In this document: piece after piece, positions 44,513-52,222 of the stretch
Layout: every line of letters begins with the position of its first letter
How positions within the stretch are numbered: position 1 is the first letter of the stretch
Assembly (NCBI RefSeq): GCF_001279775.1
Contig: NZ_LGDG01000228.1
Span: 11,974-75,973 of the forward strand
DNA length: 64,000 nucleotides
DNA from: Streptomyces sp. MMG1533
Lineage (GTDB): Bacteria; Actinomycetota; Actinomycetes; Streptomycetales; Streptomycetaceae
Direction: 5' to 3'
Program-made: the position numbers and the translations under genes
The notes under the pieces: generated by a model
Seen by the model: the letters and a program-made list of their open reading frames with translations, nothing else
Databases searched by the model: none
What the model was told of the DNA's origin: nothing

Positions 44513-45199
44513 ATGTCCACAGGCGTGATCATCGCTCTGATCGTGATCGTGGCGGCCGTGATCGTCGTCGCGGCCGTCCTGACCCTGCGGGCCCGGCGCG
44601 GGCCCGGTGGGCAGAACCTGAAGCGGCGCTTCGGGCCCGAGTACGACCGGGCCGTGGCCCGGCACGACGGGGACGCCAAGGCCGCCGAGCACGAGCTCGC
44701 CGAGCGCGTGGAGCGGCACGGATCGCTGCGCGAGCGGCCGCTGGAACCCGCGCAGCGCGAGCAGTACGAGGCTCGCTGGACGGCCGCGCAGGAGCGGTTC
44801 GTCGACTCGCCGCAGGAGGCCGTGGCCGAGGCGGACCGGCTGCTCGCCGAGCTGGCCGCCGTCCGGGGCTTCCCGGACGGCGCGCAGTACGAGGAGCAGC
44901 TCGACGCGCTGTCCGTGCACCACGCGCACCACGTGCACGGCTACCGGCGCGTGCACCGCGTCGTCGGCGCGGCCGGAAGCGGGGCGCAGAACGGCGACGG
45001 CCGGTCCGGCACCGAGGAGATGCGCGAGGCCATGGTCGAGGCGCGGGCCCTGTTCGAGGACCTGGTACGCCCGGCCCGGCACCGGGAGGAGTCCCGGAAG
45101 TCCGTCGAAAGGTCCGACGGCGGTACGGCGCAGGGCCGCAGTGACGGCCGTGCCCACCAGCCGTGGGGATTCACCAGGCGTCATGCGAAGGGGAGTTGA
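44513..45199 (+). CDS. Membrane-anchored helical protein, paralogue of the next gene
   Basis: 228 residues. One N-terminal membrane helix (VIIALIVIVAAVIVVAAVLT) is followed by a charged, helical domain. A motif FVDSPQEAVAEADRLLAEL (about residue 95) is repeated in the downstream protein. A His-rich stretch (HHAHHVHGYRRVHR) follows and may bind metal. The C-terminus is hydrophilic and disordered. ATG 44513 has GGAAGG five bases upstream. A longer open frame reaches back into the WYL stub but has no support. The function is unknown. Confidence 0.72.
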   Translation: MSTGVIIALIVIVAAVIVVAAVLTLRARRGPGGQNLKRRFGPEYDRAVARHDGDAKAAEHELAERVERHGSLRERPLEPAQREQYEARWTAAQERFVDSPQEAVAEADRLLAELAAVRGFPDGAQYEEQLDALSVHHAHHVHGYRRVHRVVGAAGSGAQNGDGRSGTEEMREAMVEARALFEDLVRPARHREESRKSVERSDGGTAQGRSDGRAHQPWGFTRRHAKGS

Positions 45200-45204
45200 A
45201 AGAC

Positions 45205-45906
45205 ATGACGGATGCGACGAGCGGGCCGGGCGCCGAGGGCGCCCCGCGCGACGGAAAGCCCAGGGGGCGGGCGACGGTACCGGCAGCGACTCCGGGCCGG
45301 GACCCGGTGACCGGCGAGAAGGTGCCGGGCAACGTGCCGACGACCGGTGCGGAGAACGGGCGGGGCCGTGAGACGGAACCGGGCGGCGGCGCAGCTCCCG
45401 GGGCTCCCGGAGCTGCCCGCGGGCTCGGTGGCGAGAGGGCCACGGGCCGCGACAGCGCCCCGGGCTCGGCGGGCACCCCGGGCGCCCCGGCCCCGGCGGG
45501 CACCCCCGCCGGCCACGGCCCCTCCGGCACCTCCTCCGACTCGGCACCACTGGTCACCGGATCCGAGCAGAGCCGCGGTGGCCACGGCTCCGAGCAGGGC
45601 GAGGGCGGCCACGGTTCCCTCCTCCCGCACGACGAGTCCGACAAGCTCTCGCAGCGTCTGCACCACGCGGTCGCGGGGTTCGTGGACGGTCCGAAGACGG
45701 CCGTCGAGGAGGCCGACCACGTACTGGAGGAAGCCGCCGCACGCTTCACCGACGCGGTGACGCAGCGGCGCCGTACCCTGCGCAACTCCTGGCAGGCCAA
45801 GGACGGCGGCACCGAGGGCAAGTCCACGACGTCCACCGACACCGAGCAGCTCCGGCTGGCGCTGCGGGACTACCGCGAACTGGCGGAACGCCTGCTGCGC
45901 ATCTGA
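45205..45906 (+). CDS. Gly/Pro-rich protein with conserved helical C-terminus
   Basis: 233 residues, starting 5 bases after the previous stop. Residues 1-150 are low-complexity (Gly, Ala, Pro, Thr, Ser) and probably disordered. The C-terminal 85 residues are helical and carry FVDGPKTAVEEADHVLEEAA, clearly related to the motif in the preceding protein, then RFTDAVTQRRRTLRNSWQ and LRLALRDYRELAERLLRI. There is no membrane helix. The two proteins probably interact through this domain. A tandem 27-base repeat follows. Confidence 0.72.
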   Translation: MTDATSGPGAEGAPRDGKPRGRATVPAATPGRDPVTGEKVPGNVPTTGAENGRGRETEPGGGAAPGAPGAARGLGGERATGRDSAPGSAGTPGAPAPAGTPAGHGPSGTSSDSAPLVTGSEQSRGGHGSEQGEGGHGSLLPHDESDKLSQRLHHAVAGFVDGPKTAVEEADHVLEEAAARFTDAVTQRRRTLRNSWQAKDGGTEGKSTTSTDTEQLRLALRDYRELAERLLRI

Positions 45907-45938
45907 GGCCGCCGGACCGTCCGAAGACCAAGACCAGC

Positions 45939-45992
45939 GACCAGCAGGGACCCTCAGGGACCTTCGACCAGCAGGGACCCTCAGGGACCTTC
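45939..45992. repeat. Two contiguous copies of a 27-bp repeat
   Basis: The unit beginning GACCAGCAGGGACCCTCAGG occurs at 45939-45965 and again, identical, at 45966-45992. The second copy runs into the stop codon of the convergent DUF1992 gene. Confidence 0.85.
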
Positions 45993-46401
45993 AGGCCTGA
46001 GCCGCCCGGCGCTCCCGCCACTGCCGTACGACGTCCTCGACGTCGTACGGCTTCATACCCAGCGGGGGGCCGGGCGGCGGCTTGAACATCATCTCGCGGA
46101 TCTTGACGTTGACGTCGGTGATGATCTTCCGGACGATCCGCTCCGAGGGCGCCGCGTACGCGGCCGCGAGCGCGTCCTCGGCCTCCTTGCGCAGCGCGAG
46201 TGTTGGCGGCAGGACGGCGAGGCCCTCGCGGGCCATCTTCTGTTTGATCCACCACAGTTCGTCGTACGACGTGTCGGTGCCCTCCGGCAACGGCTTGCCC
46301 GCGCCCGGGAGTTGGGCGAACTCGCCGCGGCGCTCGGCATCGCGGATCTGCTTGTCGACCCAGGACTCGAACGGAACTCCGGGTGGTTTTCGCTCGGTCA
46401 T
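45991..46401 (-). CDS. DUF1992 (DnaJ-C28-like) protein
   Basis: 136 residues matching the DUF1992 family: FESWVDKQIRDAERRGEF, then LPGAGKPLP and YDELWWIKQKMAREGLAVLP, in the conserved order. The family is named after a eukaryotic DnaJ homologue, but bacterial members lack a J domain. Its function is unknown. The gene ends in a tandem repeat and is convergent with the preceding genes. Confidence 0.88.
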   Translation of the reverse strand: MTERKPPGVPFESWVDKQIRDAERRGEFAQLPGAGKPLPEGTDTSYDELWWIKQKMAREGLAVLPPTLALRKEAEDALAAAYAAPSERIVRKIITDVNVKIREMMFKPPPGPPLGMKPYDVEDVVRQWRERRAAQA

Positions 46402-46481
46402 GAGTCCATTGTGCCGGACGGGTAGGGGCCGGGCGATTTATCATGCGGCGGCTGCGTAAGGACACTTCAGGAGGAGCGCAC

Positions 46482-46874
46482 GTGCTCGAACTCACCATGG
46501 CCGCCGTCTCCGCGACGGAGGAGGGTGCCACGGCCGGCATGCTCATGGCCGACTCGCCCAGCGAGCCGGGCGCCGTGCTGCGGGTGGGCCGGGACAAGAC
46601 GGTGTGCCGCCTGGCGACGCCCGACGACTGGCTGTTCGTCTCCCGGGTCCACCTGGAGTTCCTCTGCGGCCCCGACGGCACCTGGCACCTGACCTGGCTG
46701 CAGGGCTCCCAGCCCGACCCGTCCTCCGAGGTCCGCCTCACGGTCGGCGAGTACGTGCAGCCGCTCTCCTACGGCGGGACCGTGCCGCTGCCCAGGGGCG
46801 GCAGCGGCGAGATCGTCGTCCAGGACCGCACAGCCCCGCGCAGCGTCAACGTCGGCTTCTACCACGAGGTGTGA
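46482..46874 (+). CDS. Small FHA-like domain protein
   Basis: 130 residues. The pattern VLRVGRDKTVCRL and, 18 residues on, LFVSRVHLEFLC fits the FHA signature (GR ... SRxH), the phosphothreonine-binding loop of forkhead-associated domains. The rest forms predicted beta strands ending SVNVGFYHEV. No other domain is present, so it would act as an adaptor for a Ser/Thr kinase substrate. The domain call is by motif only. GTG 46482 has AGGAGG about eight bases upstream. It is convergent with the O-methyltransferase gene. Confidence 0.65.
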   Translation: MLELTMAAVSATEEGATAGMLMADSPSEPGAVLRVGRDKTVCRLATPDDWLFVSRVHLEFLCGPDGTWHLTWLQGSQPDPSSEVRLTVGEYVQPLSYGGTVPLPRGGSGEIVVQDRTAPRSVNVGFYHEV

Positions 46875-46884
46875 GAAGCAGGGG

Positions 46885-47556
46885 TTACGCGAGGACCCGC
46901 GCCAGCGCGAAGCCGTCGTAGCCCTTGCTGCCCACCGTCTGGATCGCCGTACCGTTCAACCTCGGGTGCCTGCCGATCAGTTCGATGGCGGTCCGGGTGC
47001 CCTGGACGTCGGGTGCGGTGCTGTCGGCGTCGGCGACCCGGCCGTCCCGCACCACGTTGTCGACGACGATCAGGCTGCCCGCGCGGGTGAGCTTGAGCGC
47101 CCACTCCACGTAGTGCGGGTTGTTGCCCTTGTCGGCGTCGATGAAGACCAGGTCGAAGGGGGCCGGGTTCTCGTCGGCCAGCTGGGGCAGCGACTCCAGC
47201 GCCGGTCCCACCCGCACCTCGACCAGCTTGTCGAGGCCGGCGCGGGCGATGTTGCGGGTGGCGACCTCGGCGTGCCGGGGGCTGTACTCCAGGGAGATCA
47301 GGCGGCCGTCGGCGGGCAGCGCGCGGCCCAGCCAGATGGTGCTGTAGCCGCCGAGGGTGCCGATCTCCAGGACGTTGCGGGCGCCCTGGATCTCGGCGAG
47401 GAGCTGGAGGAGCTTGCCCTGGGGCGCCGTGACGTTGACCCGCGGCAGCTCGGCCGCATCGCTGTCGCGCAGGGCCGCCTCCAGGGCCTCGTCGTCCCGC
47501 GCGAGGTGGGTGGTGAAGTAGTCGTCGACATCGTCCCAGCGCTGCGACTCGCTCAT
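46885..47556 (-). CDS. SAM-dependent O-methyltransferase
   Basis: 223 residues of the catechol/caffeoyl-CoA O-methyltransferase class (Methyltransf_3). The SAM motif is VLEIGTLGGYSTIWLG; the metal/catalytic region is FDLVFIDADKGNNPHYVEWA and VVDNVVRDG. The N-terminal helix and cap are complete. It would transfer methyl from SAM to a catechol-like hydroxyl with a divalent metal. An 8-bp inverted repeat lies 22-42 bases upstream of ATG 47556, so expression is probably controlled by a repressor encoded elsewhere. Confidence 0.9.
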   Translation of the reverse strand: MSESQRWDDVDDYFTTHLARDDEALEAALRDSDAAELPRVNVTAPQGKLLQLLAEIQGARNVLEIGTLGGYSTIWLGRALPADGRLISLEYSPRHAEVATRNIARAGLDKLVEVRVGPALESLPQLADENPAPFDLVFIDADKGNNPHYVEWALKLTRAGSLIVVDNVVRDGRVADADSTAPDVQGTRTAIELIGRHPRLNGTAIQTVGSKGYDGFALARVLA

Positions 47557-47577
47557 GCACCTGTGCCTTTCGTATGT

Positions 47578-47598
47578 CTAGTTAGATCTGCTAACTAG
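47578..47598. promoter_or_regulatory. Operator-like palindrome upstream of the O-methyltransferase
   Basis: CTAGTTAG-ATCTG-CTAACTAG is a perfect inverted repeat in an AT-rich island (47570-47620) surrounded by GC-rich DNA. A further CTAACG half-site follows at 47604. Rest of the gap (47599-47953): no gene seen; TAGGGT at 47888 could be a -10 element for the gene at 47954. Confidence 0.7.
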
Positions 47599-47953
47599 CT
47601 GCGCTAACGAACATAGTCGCGTGCCGGTCTGCTGTCAGGGACTTCCCACGGTCAGGTTTCAGCCGAACGGCCCAGGCGGGGGCTGCTCCACCGAGGGCGC
47701 CGAGCCCGGCAGCGGCAGCCCGGCCGGCTCCGCCGTGAACCATGCCGCCACGCCGCGTGATCCTTCTCGCGTCCCGCGGAGGCAGGCGAGCCCTCCGCGC
47801 ACTATCGTCATCCGGACAAAAGGAGAACGGACGTCAGGTGAAGCGCGGGTTGCCTGCGTCTCTCTCCGGGGGCGGTGCGAGCCTCATTAGGGTTCGACAG
47901 GCGATCCGGCGTGCGGGATGCGTGGGACGAACGGGGCGGGAGGCCGACTCGGC

Positions 47954-50038
47954 GTGGCAAATGCGGAGCACAGCGGGCGACCGGCGGAAGCTTTGGGAGC
48001 GACGGCCGTCGGCACCGCCACGGCTGCCCGGGCCCGCCTGCGCGCGGCCCGGCTCGGCCTGTGGCTCGTCGCCGCGGTCCTCGCCGTACGACAGGTGGCC
48101 GTCGTCCTCGGTACGCCCAAGGGGGAGCGGCTGACGGATCTGGAGACCTGGGTCGGTCCGAACGGCGTCCTGCATGTGAAGGGCTCGCTGTACGACTCGA
48201 CGCGCTTCACCGGCACCCCCTTCGGCGGCCTCGTCATGAAGCCGCTGACCAGAGCCGCCGAGCAGGCCCTCGGCTGGGGCTGGACCTTCGGCACGCTGCT
48301 GCTGGTCGTCGCGCTCGGCCTGGTCGCCGCCCGCGCCCTGCCCCAGCCCGTCAGCCGCCGCACCTCGCTGCTCGCCGCGCCGGTCACGATCAGCCTGCTC
48401 ATGCTGTCGCTGCCGGTGCGCAACACGCTCTGGCTCGGCCAGACCAGCATCATCCCGGTCCTGCTGGTGCTGCTGGGCTGCTTCGCCGTCCGCGGCCAAC
48501 GCGCCAGCGGGGTCCTCATCGGCTTCGCCGCGGCACTACAGCCCACGGTCTTGCTGTTCGCCCCGCTGCTGTGGTTCACCGGCCGCCGCAAGGCCGCCCT
48601 GTCCACCGGCATCACGTTCGCCGGATGCACGGCGCTCGCCTGGGCGGCGATGCCGCACGACTCGTACACCTACTGGGTGCACCACATGGCCGGCGTCGGC
48701 CTCGGCGGCCCGGCCGACGACCTCGCCAACCAGTCCCTGCACGGCTTCCTGCTCCGCCTGGGTCTGTCCGGCCCCCTGGAGATCACCCTCTTCCTGCTGC
48801 TGGGCGTCGCGGTCGCCGCCCTCGGCCTGCGCCGGGCCGTGCACCACGCCCGGGACGGACAGCTCCTGCTCGCCGTCGCGATCACCGGCTGCGCCGCCGT
48901 CGCCGTCTCGCCGACCACCTGGCAGCACCAGCTGCTGTGGGTGCTGCTCGCGGTCGTCGGCCGGGTCGGCAAGCGCGCCTCCGACCGGTACGTGTGGCCC
49001 GTCGCCGTCGTCCTGGTGATGACGCTGCCCGCGAAGATGATGCTGCCGAACATGCCTGCGCTGTACGTCCTGCGCGACAACGTGGTGCTGCTCGCGGCCG
49101 TCGCGGCGGCCACCGTCATCCCGTTCCTGTCGCGCACCTCGCCGTACTACCGGTCGCCGATCCCGACGGACTACGCCGAACCCGTCCCGGCACGCTTCGC
49201 ACACGTCCCGCTCCTGCCCTTCCTGCGCCGGGTCCTCACCCGCCCGAACCTCCTGCTGGAGCTGCTGCTCATCCGCGTCACGTACGCCGCCTACCAGCAG
49301 GTCAGACTCGCGGCGACCGGCGGCTCCAACTCGGCCGGCCGGGCGCGGGCGGAGGTGCACGGCCATCAGATCCACGACATGGAGCGCTGGCTCCACATCG
49401 ACATCGAGCACTGGGCCAACCACGCCGTCGTCAAGGTCGACTGGATCCGGAACTTCTTCGACTTCTATTACGAGTCCTTCCACTTCGTCGTCCCGCTGAG
49501 CGTCCTCGCCGTCCTGTACTGGCGCCGCCCCGTCGACTACCGCTGGGCCCGCTCCTCCCTCGGCTTCGCCACCCTGCTCGCCCTCGTCGGCTTCTGGCTC
49601 TACCCGCTCGCGCCGCCGCGCCTGATGCCCGAGCTCGGCATCATCGACACCGTCCACGGCGTCCAGGACTTCTCCAAGCCGGACTACGGCACCCTGACCG
49701 CCCTCACCAACCAGTACGCGGCGATGCCGTCCCTCCACTTCGGCTGGTCCCTGTGGTGCGGGCTCGTCATCGCGATCATCGCGCCGAGATGGTGGATGAA
49801 GGCCCTGGGCCTGCTGCACCCGCTGTTCACGGTCACGGCGATCGTGGTGACCGGCAACCACTGGGTGCTGGACGCGGCGGGCGGTGCGGTGGTCGTGGTG
49901 GCGGGGTTCGGGCTGGCCTATCTGTTCCAGGGGCCGCGGGCACGCAGCACGACCGCGACGGCGGTCGGTGCGGAGCGGGAGCTCGTGCCCTCCGGTGGCG
50001 TCAGCCGCCCCGGATCAGGGTCCCCACCTCATGCTTGA
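47954..50038 (+). CDS. Membrane glycosyltransferase (GT87-like) fused to PAP2 phosphatase
   Basis: About 694 residues with many helices. The N-terminal half (to about residue 420) looks like a GT87/DUF2029 polyprenyl-phosphate-dependent mannosyltransferase (GLVMKPLTRAAEQALGWGW, then ALQPTVLLFAPLLWF). The C-terminal half (about 470-680) is an inositol-phosphotransferase-type PAP2 domain: YPLAPPRLMP, AAMPSLHFGWSLW, and GNHWVLDAAGG, the three acid-phosphatase motifs. It probably builds or remodels envelope glycolipids. GTG 47954 is chosen; ATG 47918 is an alternative. The 3' end overlaps the convergent hydrolase gene by 38 bases. Confidence 0.8.
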   Translation: MANAEHSGRPAEALGATAVGTATAARARLRAARLGLWLVAAVLAVRQVAVVLGTPKGERLTDLETWVGPNGVLHVKGSLYDSTRFTGTPFGGLVMKPLTRAAEQALGWGWTFGTLLLVVALGLVAARALPQPVSRRTSLLAAPVTISLLMLSLPVRNTLWLGQTSIIPVLLVLLGCFAVRGQRASGVLIGFAAALQPTVLLFAPLLWFTGRRKAALSTGITFAGCTALAWAAMPHDSYTYWVHHMAGVGLGGPADDLANQSLHGFLLRLGLSGPLEITLFLLLGVAVAALGLRRAVHHARDGQLLLAVAITGCAAVAVSPTTWQHQLLWVLLAVVGRVGKRASDRYVWPVAVVLVMTLPAKMMLPNMPALYVLRDNVVLLAAVAAATVIPFLSRTSPYYRSPIPTDYAEPVPARFAHVPLLPFLRRVLTRPNLLLELLLIRVTYAAYQQVRLAATGGSNSAGRARAEVHGHQIHDMERWLHIDIEHWANHAVVKVDWIRNFFDFYYESFHFVVPLSVLAVLYWRRPVDYRWARSSLGFATLLALVGFWLYPLAPPRLMPELGIIDTVHGVQDFSKPDYGTLTALTNQYAAMPSLHFGWSLWCGLVIAIIAPRWWMKALGLLHPLFTVTAIVVTGNHWVLDAAGGAVVVVAGFGLAYLFQGPRARSTTATAVGAERELVPSGGVSRPGSGSPPHA

Positions 50039-51137
50039 GGAAGCCGTCCTGGCAGAACTCGAAATGGTCCACCCTGCGTAGATCGAAAACCTGCCGGATG
50101 CCTCGCTGACGGGCCAGCGCGACGACGTCGTTGAACCGCTGCTCGAAATGTATCGAGAAGAACACGCGCGTTCTGTCGCTGATGGACCTGATGCGGTCGA
50201 TGCGCTGGAAGAAGAGGTCGTAATGACCGTCCGGCTCCCAGTAGTTCCACAGATCCGCCGCGTGGCGCTGGACCTGAGCGAGGTCCTTTCCGCTGATCTT
50301 GTGGAGGTATTCGCAGACGTTCTGGAACTCGATGAGCGATTCCGGAATCTGCGCGATGCGTTTCAATTCCGCCAGCGGCTGTGCCGGGTTCAGATGGGCC
50401 ATCTTGCCTGAGATGACCATGGTGGAGTGGTTGATGTTCGGGTCGAGCAGCAGCACCGACTTGATCTTGGGCTGTCGCTCGGGATGGTCCCGCCACAACT
50501 CGGCCAGGCGGAACAGCATGTCGCAGCCGACCGAGAAGCCCACCAGGGTGATCCGTTTGTACGGGTACTGCCGCTGGAGATTGTTGATGGCTCCGCTGAT
50601 GAGGTCGGTGTGGGCGGCAATGCCGATCGGGCGGTAGCGATCGTCCCTCGCTTCCTCGGCGTTGTGCCCGAACAGGGTGATGGCGGCGGTGTGCTGCCGG
50701 GCGACGTTCATGAACGGCCGAAAATCGTCCGCGTCCAGACCGAGTCCGTGCAACAGGATGATGAGATCGGCGGATTCCGTACGGCGCTCCAGGAACCAGA
50801 GCTGTCGTCCGATCACGGCGTTGTCCGAGGGAAGGTCCTCCTCGAAGTCGTCCGCGTGGATGTCGAAGGAATGCCGCACCACTTCGCGGCGCAACTCGCG
50901 GCGGCGCTCGGCGAGTCCGCGGGCCCACCAGGCCAGGGAGAAGACGGCTGCCACGGCCAGCATCACCAGCGTGCCGCCGGCGACCACATGGCTCCAGGTC
51001 CAGCCGATGACGGAGCGCGCCTCGTCGCTGTAGATACCGATGGCGGTTCCCACGACGGCACCCACCAGGGTGACCGCCGCCTTGTGCCGGCCGAGGAATC
51101 CGGCCGCCCTTTCCATCAACTGCGAGCCGTGGATCAT
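50001..51137 (-). CDS. Membrane-anchored alpha/beta hydrolase A
   Basis: 378 residues. Two N-terminal membrane helices (AAVTLVGAVVGTAIGIYSD and VVAGGTLVMLAVAAVFSLAW) precede an alpha/beta hydrolase domain from about residue 95. Key residues: oxyanion region ILLHGLGLDADDF, nucleophile elbow LVGFSVGCDMLFRLAELW (GFSVG), acidic VLLLDPNINHSTM, and late His in RRVDHFEFCQDGF. It shares these and the segment YLHKISGKDLAQVQRHAADL with hydrolase B (53689). Its ATG overlaps the DUF2332 stop (ATGA), so it is the third gene of the operon. The substrate is unknown. Confidence 0.82.
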   Translation of the reverse strand: MIHGSQLMERAAGFLGRHKAAVTLVGAVVGTAIGIYSDEARSVIGWTWSHVVAGGTLVMLAVAAVFSLAWWARGLAERRRELRREVVRHSFDIHADDFEEDLPSDNAVIGRQLWFLERRTESADLIILLHGLGLDADDFRPFMNVARQHTAAITLFGHNAEEARDDRYRPIGIAAHTDLISGAINNLQRQYPYKRITLVGFSVGCDMLFRLAELWRDHPERQPKIKSVLLLDPNINHSTMVISGKMAHLNPAQPLAELKRIAQIPESLIEFQNVCEYLHKISGKDLAQVQRHAADLWNYWEPDGHYDLFFQRIDRIRSISDRTRVFFSIHFEQRFNDVVALARQRGIRQVFDLRRVDHFEFCQDGFLKHEVGTLIRGG

Positions 51138-52222
51138 TGTCCCCCACCCGGTCCCACCAGCTCCGTCAATCCGTCGCGCACCGTCACGGTGCCCATGAAG
51201 TGGCCGTCGGACACATCGGCGACGTGCAACGGCCGTGTGCTGCCGTTCTGATAGGCGTGCACGACACAGCCCATCCGCGCCAGCGCGTGGCTGGGCTCCA
51301 TGCTCAGCAGCAGGCCGGGGGGCTCCAGGGCGCGCATCACCGTCTCGACGACCCGGTTCCTGATGTCGTCGCTGTACTGATAGAGCACGAAGTTGCAGGT
51401 CACGACATTGATGCGGTGGGCGCGCAGAAACGCCTCCAGGGCGGGGAAGTCGAGGATGTCCAGCGGCCGCAGCGCCACTTCCGTACCAGCCGTCTCCGCC
51501 TGGCCCAAGGACCACCGCACCTCTTCGAAGCGCTGCTCGTAGTAGTCCGAGGGGCCGTGACAGGCGCGGACCCAGTCGAGCGTGGGCAGCGGTGGACGGT
51601 CGACGCCGCCGACGTAGTCCAGCGGAATCACCCGGAACGGCAGGGGCGCGGGGTGCCAGTGCAGATCTCCGGCGAAACGGTCGTAGACCGCCTTGTTGTT
51701 CAGCTGGCGCGGCAGCAGTCCGACGCTGGTACCGAGGTCGAGGAAACGGACCTGCCGGATGTTCCGGAACGCGGCGAAGGCCCCGACGACGAGCTGCGGA
51801 ACCAGGAACCGGCGGGCTCCGGTGTACGAGTTCGAATGGCTCTCCATCAGGCGCATGACGTCGAGCGCCCGTTCCGACAGGGCGTCCGCGAGGGCCGGGA
51901 CGCGCCGCGCAACGGACAGCTCCGCGCGGAACACGTCCGCCAACCCCTCGTCCTGGAGCGCCAGTTGCCGCACGGCGATGCCAAGCAGAGTGATGGCGTG
52001 GGCATCGCTGATGTGCGGTCGTTGCCGCCACATCGTGGACAGCAACCGGTCCAGCCCGCCGGACGACTCGGACTCGCCCACCTTGCTCAGACACTCGTGG
52101 AACAGGGACCAGCCGTGGTTGCCCTGCTCGTGCTGCCGCATGTCGGCCAGGGCTGTGAGCAGCGACTGCTTGCGCGTTGAGAGCACGGGCCACTCCTTCG
52201 CAGACGGAGGATGGGAGGTCAC
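51134..52222 (-). CDS. DUF2332 protein, possibly SAM-dependent methyltransferase-like
   Basis: 362 residues. The region VRFLDLGTSVGLLPRQLNNK resembles a SAM-binding first motif, and INVVTCNFVLYQYSDDIRNR a methyltransferase motif IV/post-IV strand. This matches the DUF2332 family, which has not been characterised. The N-terminal third is helical. It is overlapped by its neighbours on both sides (GTGA with the ligase upstream, ATGA with hydrolase A downstream), so all three are translationally coupled. Methyl transfer to a product of the ligase is an inference. Confidence 0.75.
   Translation of the reverse strand: MTSHPPSAKEWPVLSTRKQSLLTALADMRQHEQGNHGWSLFHECLSKVGESESSGGLDRLLSTMWRQRPHISDAHAITLLGIAVRQLALQDEGLADVFRAELSVARRVPALADALSERALDVMRLMESHSNSYTGARRFLVPQLVVGAFAAFRNIRQVRFLDLGTSVGLLPRQLNNKAVYDRFAGDLHWHPAPLPFRVIPLDYVGGVDRPPLPTLDWVRACHGPSDYYEQRFEEVRWSLGQAETAGTEVALRPLDILDFPALEAFLRAHRINVVTCNFVLYQYSDDIRNRVVETVMRALEPPGLLLSMEPSHALARMGCVVHAYQNGSTRPLHVADVSDGHFMGTVTVRDGLTELVGPGGGQ

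Noticed and set aside
47621..47890. 89-codon frame between the O-methyltransferase and the membrane fusion
   Set aside because: No Shine-Dalgarno, low-complexity composition and no recognisable domain.
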